Below, in pieces: positions 11,650 to 22,470 of a stretch of 64,000 nucleotides of DNA. Origin of the DNA: Symbiodinium natans (taxonomy: Eukaryota > Sar > Dinophyceae > Suessiales > Symbiodiniaceae); assembly GCA_905221605.1 (NCBI GenBank), contig CAJNDS010002071.1:522001-586000 (forward strand), written 5' to 3'. The notes below the pieces were generated by a model that saw only the letters and a program-made list of their open reading frames with translations, searched no databases and had not been told where the DNA came from. Positions within the stretch are counted from its first letter, which is position 1. Every line of letters begins with the position of its first letter. A program made the position numbers and the translations under genes.

Positions 11650-12251
11650 TTTAGGGTTTAGGGTTTAGGGTTTAGGGTAATAGGTTGCCTATTAGATAGT
11701 TCAAAAGGGTTGAGGGTTTAGGGTCCCTGTAGGATACACTGAGACTCTATCAATACACCTAGCCGCTTGGTCTTCAAAGCTGTTTCGCAACTAGGCAGCT
11801 AGGACCTCCCAACCTCCCTAAGACTTACTTTCCTGACCCGTGTAGCCCTAAAACCTAAACCCTAAACCCTAAACCCTAAACCCTAAACCCTAAACCCTAA
11901 ACCCTAAACCCTAAACCCTGAGCCTTACCATGAAAGGGGAGCCTATGTAGCGACAGTGAGGCGGTCGAACGGACTTCAGAGAGACCCTTTCAGGGGGACG
12001 GTCGTTTCTGGCTTCTACATGCAGGGGCTAAGCACATATTATTTTTTCACATATGATGTGGGAGGCAAGGTTCAGGGGTGGGGGGGGGGGGGTTCGGCTT
12101 GAGGGTTAAAGGTTTAGGGCCTTTGGGATTGTCAATTTCAGGGGTTGCTTTAGCCTGGGGGGGTGTAGGATTTAGGATTTAGGGTTTCGGGTTTAGGGCT
12201 TAGGGTTTAGGATTTAGGGTTTAGGGTTTAGGATTTACTGGCCTGGCGCAG

Positions 12252-12314
12252 GAAGACGACTTTCGAGCTACCCCAAGAGGTGCAGCCGCCAGAGGCATTC
12301 GATTGAGGGCTTAG
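12252..12314 (+). CDS. Candidate exon, E-D-D-F-R-A-T-P segment
   Basis: GGCGCAG acceptor followed by 21 codons to TAG (starts EDDFRATPRGAAARG). Similar to the RTPEAAARLG part of the exon at 8189. Here TTTAGGG-type sequence lies on both sides, so polarity differs from most islands. Confidence 0.4.
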   Translation, partial: EDDFRATPRGAAARGIRLRA

Positions 12315-12439
12315 GGATTAGGGTTTAGGGTCTAGGGTTTAGGGTTTAGGGTTTAGGGTCTAGAGGTGTTCCACTGGATCTGCACTTCCCATCCCTGAGC
12401 TCTCGTCGCATGGAAGCCGATAGAATTGGGGTTGATGGT

Positions 12440-12640
12440 TTCGGGTTCAGCGTTTAGGGTTTAGGGTTTCGGGTTGAGGGTTTCGGGTTTCGGGTTTAGG
12501 GTTTAGGGTTTCGGGTTTAGGGTTTAGGGTTTCGGGTTTCGGGTTTAGGGTTTAGGGTTTCGGGTTTCGGGTTTCGGGTTTAGGGTTCAGGGTTTAGGGT
12601 TTCGGGTTTAGGGTTTAGGGTTCAGGGTTTAGGGTACAGG
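12440..12640. repeat. Mixed TTTCGGG / TTTAGGG array
   Basis: Irregular alternation of TTTAGGG with the variant TTTCGGG and a few TTCAGGG units. The variant units are clustered rather than random, suggesting local unit duplication. Confidence 0.85.
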
Positions 12641-12819
12641 GTTTAGGAAGGCCACCTCTCTGAACCTGGATACCTGGCAGTCGAAACCCTCATTCCAGAT
12701 CCCTTTGCAAAGCTGTGGCCCAGAAGGCTTCATCTGAAGGATGGTCGCCCTAAACCCTAAACCCTAAACCCTAAACCCTAAACCCTAAACCCTAAACCCT
12801 AAACGCTAATCCGGTTCAG

Positions 12820-12911
12820 GATGCTGAGGCGGAGGAGCTGCCACTGGCTTCCCGTGGCACCCGCCGGATTCGCACATCGTCCCCTTCCACTTCCAGGTCT
12901 CCAGCCGGTTC
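12820..12911 (+). CDS. Candidate exon, R-I-R-T-S-S-P motif
   Basis: Follows a CCCTAAA array and TTCAG acceptor. The frame reads DAEAEELPLASRGT then RRIRTSSPSTSRSPAG, with a possible GTGGTT donor, then a TTTAGGG array. Ser/Arg content recalls SR-type nuclear proteins; this is inference from composition only. Confidence 0.5.
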
Positions 12912-12926
12912 GTGGTTCAGGACATT

Positions 12927-13500
12927 TGGGTTTAGGGTTTAGGGTTTAGGGTTTAGGGTTTAGGGTTTAGGGTTTAGGGGTTTAGGGGTTTAGGGGTTTA
13001 GGGGTTTAGGGGTTTAGGGGTTTAGGGGTTTAGGGGTTTAGGGGTTTAGGGGTTTAGGGGTTTAGGGGTTTAGGGGTTTAGGGGTTTAGGGGTTTAGGGG
13101 GTTAGGGGTTTAGGGGTAGGGGTTTAGGGGTTTAGGGGTTTAGGGGTTTTTTAGGGGTTTTTTAGGGGTGTTTTAGGGGTTAGGGGTAGGGGTTTTAGGG
13201 GTTTAGGGGTTAAGGGGTTTAGGGGTTTTTCGGTTTTAGGGGTTTAGGGGTTTAGGGGTTTAGGGTTTTTAGGGGTTTAGGGGGGGGTTCGGGGTTTTCG
13301 GGGTTAGGGTTTAGGGGTTTCGGGTTTAGGGGTTTCGGGGTTTCGGGGTTTAGGGGTTTAGGGGTTTAGGGGTTTAGGGGTTTAGGGGTTTAGGGGTTTA
13401 GGGGTTTAGGGGTTTAGGGGTTTAGGGGTTTAGGGGTTTAGGGGTTTCGGGGTTTAGGGGTTTAGGGTTTGGGGTTTAGGGTTTAGGGTTTAGGCTTGAA
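12927..13500. repeat. TTTAGGGG octamer array next to canonical TTTAGGG
   Basis: About six canonical TTTAGGG units (12927-12968) change abruptly to TTTAGGGG octamers that continue to about 13480, with interruptions between about 13099 and 13340 and a homogeneous block at 13340-13450. Canonical units return at the right edge. Smaller octamer blocks occur at about 20228-20260 and 49685-49725, also next to canonical units. Confidence 0.9.
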
Positions 13501-15413
13501 AGTTTAGGGTTTAGGGTACTGTATCGGGTTTTTAGGGCTTAGGGTTTAGGGTTAGGGTTCAATTCGGGCACTCGCTGAAAGGGCCCAGCGGTTGGAGGAT
13601 TTCTGAGAGGCTTCCGGCTTTAAGGCAGTAGACTTTCCGGCCTCGACGTGCCCGACCCTACACCCCAAACCCCAAACTCCAAACCCCAAACCCCAAACCC
13701 TAAACCCTAAACCCTAACCCCTAAACCCTAACCCCTAAACATTAAACCCTTAAGCCTAAACCCTAAACCCTGCACTATATAGTATCTACTTGGGCCCTCA
13801 AGGGGTTCCCATACCGTGTCTTGCCCAAGTATATACTGTCTGGGCACATGAACCCTTAGCAGAATATGTCAAGATGGCCAGTTCTCTTAGTTCAATGAGG
13901 GTACGCTTGTTCCTGTTCGTGAGAGGCTCCCGAATAGCTAGGACACTCCAACCATTGGCAGCCTAGGGTTTAGGATTTAGGGTTTAGGGTTGAGGGTTTA
14001 GGGTTTAGGGTTTAGGATTTAGGGTTTAGGCTTGAGGGTTTAGAGTTTAGGGTTTAGGGTTCAGGGGCCTCTGAGACAGAGGAAGGATGGGCTGAAATTG
14101 CGCATGGCGCAGTCCAAAGCTGTCACACTCCCTGAAACGTGAAAAGTCTTAAGCCCTAGAAGGTTTAGGGTTTAGGGTTTGGGGTTTTAATTAGGGTTTA
14201 GAGCCTAAATGAAGCTCCACGCCCCTTAAACACCATAAATCCCCTGAACTCCGAACCCCGGAACTGGAGAGCCTTGGTAGTTAGGCCCTTGGGTTATGCT
14301 AAGTTTCCCCTTCTTGGGTTCTTGGGTTTTGGAAGGATTTATTCCTCAGAGGGTCTATACAGGACCTACTCAAGAGGTCGGAAGAGGCACTACTACTTTT
14401 CCATTATGGTCCCTTTATAAATATACTATAACCCCCAACACCCTGTTGCAATTATTAAGGCCCCTATATTAGATTCTCAGCCTGCAGGGAAGATCAACCA
14501 GCGCAGCATGCTGGGCAGAGCCAGGCGACCAGAGACCATGCTTGCTGGCTTCCAGGGTTTCATCTGGGGGTTTACGAGAATAGTTAGGGTTTAGGGTTTT
14601 AGGGTTTTAGGGTTTAGGGTTTAGGGTTTAGGGTACCCAAAATAGTAGGATTCCCTTATAAAAAGGACCCCCAAATAAGGCACCCCTGATTTCGGAAACC
14701 AGCATATTCTCACCACACAGCATGCAATCTGGTAGAACAGCGCGCGCACAACAAATGCAAACATCTGCAGTCTCACCGGACCTGACTTTTACTGGCCCTA
14801 TGCCCTATGAATCGGAAAGTTCGCGCCTCTAGCAGGGAAGTATTAATATGTCGCTGCATGCAAGCCAGAATCAGTGAGTTGGCTGCTTTGGCACGCAGGG
14901 TGGCTTCACCATCTTGCTGCGATTGACCCTCACGAATGCATAAAGTGTAAAGTCTTAATTGTCTTGATCTGTCCACGATGGCATGTGAATTTCGTGACTC
15001 GCTTTCCCGTGCATATTCTCAGAATCAGAAGATTTACGGACCATCTAGGACAGACTCGACCTTAACAACAAAAAACCCTAAGGAGCTACACCCTAAACCC
15101 TAAAACCCTCAACCCCTAAAGCCCAAAACCCCAAAAGCTGAAACCTGTAAACCCTAAAGCCCTAAATCCCTAAACCCCTCAAGCCCAAGCCCCGACACCC
15201 CTAAACCCCTTAAACCGTAAACCCTCCCAGCCTCGACTCCATGGCAGACATAGAACGGGGCCCCCCGAGCTTATGGTTCAGGATGTTTTTCGGTGTATAG
15301 GGATCTCTGCACCTTACTAGATCGAGGGTTTAGGGTTTAGGGTTTAGGGTTTAGGGTTTAGGGTTTAGGGTTTAGGGTTTAGGGTTTAGGGTTTAGGTTT
15401 CGTCTGCCTGAAG
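13501..15413. other. Arrays and dispersed elements, no supported gene
   Basis: Includes short arrays at 13690-13775, 13965-14070, 14162-14210, 14585-14632 and 15327-15399, a dispersed element with the TATACTTGGGCCC motif (about 13775-13850) and a family-3 element with TTTCGGAAACC end (about 14635-14702). The segment 14703-15060 is unique and AT-moderate with open frames on both strands but no recognisable domain or splice-bounded exon. Confidence 0.55.
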
Positions 15414-15491
15414 GATGCGCCGGTGTTCCGCAAGAACCGAAGGCTTCGGACGCTGTCTCCAGCCAGCAGGCCGCGTGTGAGGGGACCATAA
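15414..15491 (+). CDS. Candidate terminal exon, R-L-R-T-L-S-P motif
   Basis: AAG acceptor, then DAPVFRKNRRLRTLSP followed by ASRPRVRGP and TAA. Strongly basic, and shares the R-x-R-T-x-S-P pattern with 9502 and 12820. Upstream is a TTTAGGG array. Confidence 0.45.
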   Translation, partial: DAPVFRKNRRLRTLSPASRPRVRGP

Positions 15492-15790
15492 CGCCACTGT
15501 ATAGGATCCGTTAAGGGCCCAGATAGAGACCTTGTAGCTGCATGCCCTTGGGAATTCGAGTTGGGGATTGTCTGGGGTTTAGGGTTTCGAGTTCAGAGTC
15601 TAGGGTTTAGGGTCTAGGGCTTGGGGTTGAGGGTTTAAGGGTTTGGGGTTTGGGGTTTAGTGGTTGGGATTTAGGGTTTCGTGGGCTTGAGGCTTCAACG
15701 CTTGTGACAAGCTGCAACCCTAAACCCTAAACCCTAAACCCTAAACCCTAAACCCTAAACCCTAAACCCTAAACCCTAAACCCTAAACAG

Positions 15791-15875
15791 ACGCAGGTCG
15801 AGTGACAAGGACGCGGCGGATGGCTCGGAGGAGGTGCCGGCAGCCGACGGCGCCGAGGAGGGGCCGAGAGTCTAG
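15791..15875 (+). CDS. Candidate terminal exon, acidic tail
   Basis: Directly follows a CCCTAAA array ending in AAACAG. The frame reads RRRSSDKDAADGSEE then VPAADGAEEGPRV and TAG. Basic start and acidic end resemble a C-terminal tail. Unknown family. Confidence 0.5.
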
Positions 15876-16099
15876 GTGGGGTCTGGGGATATTGCACAGT
15901 CTCCCTTATTGTGTCTAAACCCTAAACCCTGAACCCTAAACCCTAAACCCTAAACACCCTAAACCCCAAACCCTAAACCCTAAACCCACATTCAGGAATG
16001 CGTTTCAGAGGGATTTGAGGGCGGCTCCGCCCCGAATGAACCTCTGGAAACCCCCACTTAGAACCCCAGCTTTAACAACTCCTGACTCGGTGGTTTAGG

Positions 16100-16190
16100 G
16101 CCTATAACTCCCCTTATACTAGCAGTCCTTACTCGGGATCATAGTAGGGGGTACTAGAATGCCTATTAAGGACTGTATAGGGAAGATCCC
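16100..16190. repeat. Palindromic element, family H1 (copy)
   Basis: Contains CTAGCAGTCCTTACT and its inverse CTATTAAGGACTG around a TAGTAGGGGGTACTA core, as in the other H1 copies. Confidence 0.6.
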
Positions 16191-16337
16191 AACCCTAAAC
16201 CGTAAACCCTAAACCCTAAACGCTACAACCTAAACCCTCCCCCCCCCCCCCACCTTTGGGGGTGGGATGGGTAATGTTTCGGGGAGGAGACATTTGCTTC
16301 TTGCGGGAACTGAAGCCCTGAGCCCTAAAACCTCAAA

Positions 16338-16555
16338 CTAGGACCCAGAGCAGGCCCTTCTTCCTTTTGTTTAGGTATTAGGGTTCAGGGTTTAGGGTTT
16401 GGGTTTAGGGTTGGTTTAGGGTTTAGGGTTTAGGGCTATTCGGACCCAGAGTAGGTCCTCATTTCCTCCTATTTTGGGGGGTCTTAGGTTCCCTTATGAG
16501 GGCATTTAAATCAAAAAGGGCACCCTTCTTACTCCTAGGTTACTCTTGGGTCTAG
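16338..16555. mobile_element. Introner-like element IE1 with a telomeric array inside and its 5' part duplicated
   Basis: Starts CTAGGACCCAGAGCAGGCCC and ends TTACTCTTGGGTCTAG. A TTTAGGG array sits after the first ~37 bp, and a second version of those ~37 bp (from about 16436) follows the array. The same layout occurs at 29421-29593. Confidence 0.7.
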
Positions 16556-17105
16556 CAAGCCATAAACCCGTAATCCCAAATGCCTAATCCAAGATCTTAA
16601 CCTACATCCTGACATCAGGGTCTTACTTCAGCGGTTGCGGCGTCGAGCTGGCAAAAGAATATCGTTCGGAGTTTTGATCCCAAAAGCCCGAAGCCCGAAG
16701 CATGTTGGTTTTAGGGTTTAGGATTTATAGGGATGGGTTGCGTAACTTTGCTTTTTCCAAACCAGAACCCTCCTCCGCCCACTCAAGTGTTCTGCTTTGA
16801 AAGAACCGATCTCCTCATTCAAAGGGTAGTTCGATGGGCCCTTAACTTGTACAGGGTATATAAGGGGTAGATAAGGGGCACTCTCTTAAAGGCCCATACC
16901 AAGGGAGCATGGAACTACCCTTAGACCATGGGGAACCTACTACCCCCCTAGGTTCCTCCCATAACTAAGGCTAAGGTGGGGAACCTAGGGGGAGGTAGTA
17001 TAGAGGGGGGTAGTAACTTAACCCGAAACCCTAAACCCTAAACCCTAAACCCTAAACCCTTAGTAGGGGAACCCATGGTTGCACCCACGCAGTCCTGGGA
17101 TGCAG

Positions 17106-17197
17106 GATGCAAAGTCGAAGCCGGCCCGCACGAACCGAAAGACCCAGCGACTGGCGACCTTTGCAGCGTCTGTCAGGCAGACCTTAGCCTTAAACCG
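17106..17197 (+). CDS. Candidate exon, basic (N-R-K-T-Q-R-L-A-T)
   Basis: ATGCAG acceptor after a CCCTAAA array. The frame reads DAKSKPARTNRKTQRLAT then FAASVRQTLALNR, with a GTGTAG donor just before a TTTAGGG array. The R-K-T-x-R-L core echoes the exon at 8189. Confidence 0.5.
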
Positions 17198-17572
17198 GTG
17201 TAGTAGGGTAGGGTTTAGGGTTTAGGGTGCAGGGCTTTGGGTTTAGGGTTTAGGGCTTAGGGCTTAGGGTTTAGGGTTTAGGCTTTTACACAGGGTTTAG
17301 AAGGTCAGGGAATCAAATCAAAGCTGAACCAGCCTGGGTCTATGTACCTCGTTATATACTTGGGCCCCAAAGTCATTATGTAGGAGGTGCCTCAAAGCCC
17401 AAGTAGTACCCATTTAAGTACATGGGCCCATTGGATAACCCGAAGCGCCAAGCCCTAAAGTTGACGAATTTCTAGTACCCTGGAGGGTTTATTAGGGTTC
17501 AGGGTTCGTATCATACGATGATCAATGTGGGGTTCACAGCAACTACGGTTGTACTAACTTGTGTTCGGGGAG

Positions 17573-17668
17573 ATGGTCAAACGTCAGACATGCTGGAATG
17601 ATTCCTCCATCTACAGGATGGAGGTTCGAAGCCTAAATTCCAAAGTCCTGTACCTACTGGCAACGTGA
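17573..17668 (+). CDS. Possible small ORF or exon, unknown
   Basis: Thirty-two codons starting MVKRQTCWNDSSIY and ending YLLAT with TGA. Composition is protein-like and array-free, but no junction or homology supports it. Confidence 0.25.
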   Translation: MVKRQTCWNDSSIYRMEVRSLNSKVLYLLAT

Positions 17669-19370
17669 TACTAGAGACCCAAGCCCCCAGGCCCTAAACC
17701 CTAAATGCTTCCTTGACTGCTTGGATTTCAAAGAACGAAGCCTCATAAACCCTCCTCCAGGAATGTCGATGAGGGTCCAGCCATGTCACAGGACGGGAAT
17801 TGGTGCGTCAGGGTTGAGAAGCGGAGGGAAAGGACGAAGAGAGATAGAGCGATAGAGCAAGAGGGAGAGCGGGAGAACGGGAAGAAGTGGAGTGGAGGGC
17901 ACAGGCAGGGGGAGGTTGGGTGGATGGGAGGAAGAAAGGAGAAAAGGGAAACATGTTAACGCAATGAGAGCGACATACTGATGATATCGCAGGCGGTCTG
18001 TGGCATGTGCACACAGCGCACAGTATGCCCGAGTCCAGAGTGCAGTGAGCACGGTCCTGGATTGCCGAACGGTCCGCCAGCCACGCTCACGCACATCAAA
18101 GAGGGCTGACGGTTACACCTGCGACTTTCCTGTGGGACTGGTGCTGGCGGGCGACTGTGGGACGAACTACCGACACAGCGGTAGCCACATTGTAGTGGCC
18201 CTTACAACTTACAACCAACTGCAAGCATGCAAAGTGACAGGGAAAATCACAACAAATGTGTGGCCCTGAGGCCAAGGTCTTCAACTGTGCAGGTCAGGTA
18301 AAATCCAGGACAGTCGGTCAAGGTTCGGCCATAAACAGCCGTAGCACTGGAAGGACTTGAGTAGTAGGTGTGGTCAGTAGTACTGATCATGATAACAGCC
18401 ATAGTAATAGTAATCATAGTACTCATAGTAGTCATAGCAAAAATAGGTATACTAGCAATCAAAGAAATAGTAGTAAGAATCGTAATAATCGCAAACAGAA
18501 TATCAGCAGTAAGCATGGTAGTAATAAACGAATTTCAGTAGTAGTAAAAGAATAATCGTACGACTCGTAATGATCGTAATCTTCGTACTAGCCGCAGACA
18601 TACTAACCGTAGTCTTCATAGAAGCCATAGCAATACACGCAATCACAGAAATCATACTACTCACAGTAATCGTCGTCACGATACTGATACTAGCCACAAA
18701 AGGAATGATCGCAGAGAACGAAGTAGTCGTGGCTTTTGTTCAAAAGGTATCAAGAGTAGGCAGTAAAGATAAGAAAATAAACCCTAAACCCGAAACCCTG
18801 AACCCTAAACACTTCTGCCGGCGTACTCGTAGATCCCAAGCAGTGTCAGGCCACGTCCGAAGTGTTCCAAGGGCACCCGATGAGCATTCCAAGACCACTC
18901 CAACACGCGTATCAGCCCCAAAAGGCATGACTGTGTGGGGTATAGAAACTGTGCATATGCACGTATGTAAACATATGCGTATATGTATATATATATATGT
19001 ATACACATTTGTATGTGTATATACACATATATACGTGTACATGAAGAGGGTGAAACAGGGAATCAGACAAACAAAAAAACAGAAGCAATGCTGCTGGGTC
19101 ACTTAACCAGCCTTTGTTAGAAGCCCCTGAGGTCTTTATTCGGTTTCAGGAGTTTGCGATCTATCGGCCTGGTGTTGGAGGATTTAGGAGCTGTGGGGCT
19201 GGGGCCTCAACCCTAAACCCTAGACCCGAACCCCTAAACCCTAAACCCTAAACCCTAAACCCTAAACCCTAAACCCTAAACCCTAAACCCTAAACCCTAA
19301 ACCCTAAACCCTAAACCCTAAACCCTAAACCCTAAACCCTAAACCCTAAACCCTAAACCTTACTTTGGAG
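17669..19370. repeat. Purine-rich tract and degenerate trinucleotide repeat, no supported gene
   Basis: 17797-17955 is purine-rich on the + strand. 18340-18760 is a degenerate ATA/GTA/ATC trinucleotide tract that opens frames on both strands. TA/ATGT steps lie at 18955-19040, and CCCTAAA arrays at 18780-18812 and 19217-19359. The long frames through 18000-19106 are explained by these repeats. Confidence 0.7.
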
Positions 19371-19449
19371 GAGAGTCCTCCTCCCAGAAGCAGCAAGACC
19401 TCCGGGATGCGCTCGCTGGCGGAAGCTGCAAGGCCTGGCTTCGATAATA
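19371..19449 (+). CDS. Candidate exon, Ser/Pro-rich then helical
   Basis: Between a CCCTAAA array and an introner-like element. The frame reads ESPPPRSSKTSGMRSLAE then AARPGFDN. The 3' boundary is uncertain because exact removal of the following element does not keep this frame open. Confidence 0.5.
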
Positions 19450-19460
19450 TTTTTCTATGT

Positions 19461-19607
19461 CTAGGATGCCCAGTAGTACCCTTATCCCATTTTTATTGGT
19501 TTAGGGTTTAGGGTTTAGGGTTTAGGGTTTAGGGTTCTTATCCCATATAAACCCCTATAAACCAAAAAGGGTGCCCCTTTTTTCTCCTAGGCTACTGGGG
19601 AACCCAG
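19461..19607. mobile_element. Introner-like element IE1 with 4-bp duplication ATGT and an internal telomeric array
   Basis: CTAGGATGCCCAGTAG to GGGGAACCCAG, flanked by ATGT at 19457-19460 and 19608-19611. Five TTTAGGG units lie where array-free relatives (42926-43037) read TTGGGTTCTTATCCC. Confidence 0.85.
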
Positions 19608-20102
19608 ATGTTGACGCGCAGGCTTTGCATGCTTCTTGTGAAGCAGGGTTTAGGGTTTGGGGTTGAGGGTTTAGGGTTTTGGGTTTAGGGTGTAAGGTTT
19701 AGGGTGTTGGGTGTTCAGGGTTTAGGGTTTAGGGTTTAGGGTGTTGGGTGTTCAGGGTTTAGGGTTTAGGGCAAGTAATGTATATAAGCGAATATTATAC
19801 TAGGGAGGCCCTTGGCACATTTCACACTTTCCCAAATTGGGTTATTCTCTTTCTTGGGGTCCAGGGTGCCTTATCATCCCCTTTAAAACAAAAAGGGCAC
19901 CCTTTTGATACCTAGGTTACCCTTGGATCTGGCTGAGAATCTGAAGGTAGTTACATGGTCCCTAGTATGGTCCTGTACTTGGGTTTAGGGTTTAGGGTTT
20001 AGGGTTTAGGGTTTAGGGTTTAGGGTTTAGGGTTTAGGGTTTAGGGTTTAAGGGGTGTGAAGAAGGTTACTCTTGGGTCTTGGTTAAACGTTCTGCTGCA
20101 GG

Positions 20103-20150
20103 AAGGCTGTGGCGGCCGTTGATGCCGAGGACGGGGTGTCCCGCACCTGA
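20103..20150 (+). CDS. Candidate terminal exon, unknown
   Basis: CTGCAG acceptor then KAVAAVDAEDGVSRT and TGA. Short, acidic, array-bounded upstream. No family recognised. Confidence 0.35.
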   Translation, partial: KAVAAVDAEDGVSRT

Positions 20151-21365
20151 CAGGTGCTTAACTTGGTAGGCCCTTGGTATATTCCATATTTCCCTTATTG
20201 GGTTTAGGGTTTAGGGTTTAGGGTTTAGGGTTTAGGGGTTTAGGGGTTTAGGGGTTTAGGAGGACCATATTAAGGAACATTTTTCAGAGGGTGTTAAGGG
20301 GCATCCGAGTTAAAGGTAGTGGACCAGTGTATTCTACCAAGCATCAAACCCTAAACCCTAAATGCCCTCCTTAAACCTTGAGGTTCATGCTCACACCCCT
20401 TTCATCTTCTCGCGAGCGGTGAATATCACGATCACATGGATTTCAGGAATTGCAGATGCGAGTTTTAATGCAAAACAAGGCATTTGGGTTTGGGATATTT
20501 GAGCCTTTTTGGCAGTGAAACTTCTGCAGGCACATTACTCTGAGGCTGTACACCTTCGGAGTTTGAGGAATAAGTGTCAGGGTTTAGGGCTTGTGACTTG
20601 AACCCCGATTGTCGTACCCATCTAAGGTAGGCCGTTGCGATTTTTCATATTTTCACTTATTGGGTTTAAGAGGGCCATCTCATTTAGGAACATTTTTTCA
20701 GAATGTCTTAAGGGCCATCCTAGCTATACTGACTTCCCGACTTGCCCAGTGGCCTGTGCTTCGGCTTCACGTTGAGTGCGTAGGAGTTCTTGGGACCTCC
20801 ATGTCGGGTCTTATCTTACCTAGCCCATAAATGAACTTAACACCTTGGTGCTAATAGGCCTTATGTCATTTTGTCAGGGTTTGGGTTTTTGTTTTGGGTT
20901 TTGTTTTACGGGTTTTGAGCTGGAGATTGAGGGTTTCTAGGTTTTCAGGGTTCATAGAGTCTAGGGCTTTAGGGTTTGAGTTTGGGGTTTAGGGCCTAAA
21001 GGGCATTTCGGGTTTAAATTCAAGCGGGCAGGAACTGAGGCTGAGATCTGATCTGCGCGCAGCTGAATCGCTATTCCTGAACCTGGGTTTATCGTGCTTA
21101 TCAGGGTGTCGAATGTAGGGTTTAGGGGTTTATAAGGGTTTCGAGTTCAGGGTTTAGGGTTTAGGTTAGGAATATTCCTCCACCTTGTCGTTTCGGGCCA
21201 TTATGCACCCTATATATCAGCCATTCAAAGCAGCCCATTGCAGGGCTGCTTCTGGGATTTGTTCGGCCTCATCGCCCAGCCTTGTAACCCTAAGGGTATG
21301 GGGTATAGGGTTAGGGCCTAGGGGTTCGGGTTTAGGGTTTAGGGCTTGTAAAGCCCACATGACAG

Positions 21366-21404
21366 GAGCGGGAGAAGCGAGAGCAGCGCTTGACTATAAA
21401 GGAG
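21366..21404 (+). CDS. Candidate micro-exon, charged helix
   Basis: GACAG acceptor and GTGGGT donor enclose 13 codons in phase 0 (EREKREQRLTIKE). The charged helical composition is strongly protein-like, but the segment is very short. Confidence 0.45.
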
Positions 21405-21880
21405 GTGGGTTGCTGCCTCCATTTGCGTCTGGTACTGTCAACACTTGGAGGTTTCCGAAATTAGGGGGGGTACCTTGCTGGGGTCTTTGTTATAAGGGAG
21501 TGCTACTCTATGGGCTCTATCTTGGGAGTCCCTTGTTGTCGTAAACCCCCTCGCTGGCCGTTGGGTTGGGTCTTGGTTTTCGATCGCAGGGGCTGAGGCT
21601 TTGTGGGGCATAGGGTTTAGGGTTTAGGGTTTAGGGTTTAGGGTTTAGGGTTTAGGGTTTAGGCTTTTGTGGCTGAAAGCTGTGCCGTCCTGATGTGCTC
21701 GTACGCACAAGTAAGGCGCTATAGGCGGCGGTGCTGAATTCTCGGGGGAGTGACATAGAGGCCTGTGCAGACAGATGCAGGTTGCTAAAAATCCTTGGGG
21801 ACCAAATGAACCCCCAAATTGGGACCATACGCCATACGCCCTATATTGCAATTCTCCGTATTGGGGTATATGGACCATAA

Positions 21881-21987
21881 CTTGGTAGCCCAGTGGTACC
21901 CTTTACCCTTTTTTTTGGTTCTGGGTTCCCTTATAACCAGCCCAAAAAAGGGTGCACTTATTGTGATATGGTTGCTGGGCTGCCAAG
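21881..21987. mobile_element. Introner-like element IE2 with 4-bp duplication ATAA
   Basis: CTTGGTAGCCCAGTGG to TGCTGGGCTGCCAAG, ends inverted for about 13 bp, flanked by ATAA at 21877-21880 and 21988-21991. Confidence 0.85.
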
Positions 21988-22183
21988 ATAAACTTTGTTG
22001 GGTTCATTGCGTCCCAAGGGATCAGACCAAGCCGAACGCATGTCCTGTTCCCCCCGAACGCATGACTTTGTCCCTTCCCACCCTCGTCCGGCGCTTTATT
22101 AACATGCGAGCATGCCTTCCTAGCCCTCCGTGCCACCGGAGACTCCAATCAAGGGATGTACCCCTAAAGGTTCCCCTTAATAC

Positions 22184-22236
22184 ACTTCCAAAATGTACCC
22201 TAAACCCTAAACCCTAAACCCTAAACTTCCAAAATG
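22184..22236. repeat. CCCTAAA array flanked by a 12-bp direct repeat
   Basis: ACTTCCAAAATG occurs at 22184-22195 and 22225-22236. About four telomeric units lie between. This looks like an insertion of telomeric repeats with duplication of the target. Confidence 0.85.
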
Positions 22237-22470
22237 GCCCTTATACTCCCTTGGCGATCCTTGAGAAGGGACCCCAAAGCCCCGAAAACCGGGCCCTCCA
22301 AATGTCCAGTTCTCTAATTCCTAAAAAAGCACGGAGCTTTACATTTGGGGTACTCAGAAGGAGGCTCCTGTTTTGAGGCTGTTGGGATTTGTGGTGGAGG
22401 GTATATTGAACTCAGAAGGAACCATATTGCAGAACACTGCCCGCATGCTAATCCCCTCGAAAAGAGCTGA

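Larger units (their letters stand above)
21405..22470. other. Element-rich stretch, no supported gene
   Basis: Contains a family-3 element (about 21450-21535), a TTTAGGG array (21609-21663), the IE2 element at 21881-21987 and a short CCCTAAA array bounded by a 12-bp direct repeat (22184-22236). Frames at 21819-22217 mostly translate the IE2 element. Confidence 0.6.
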
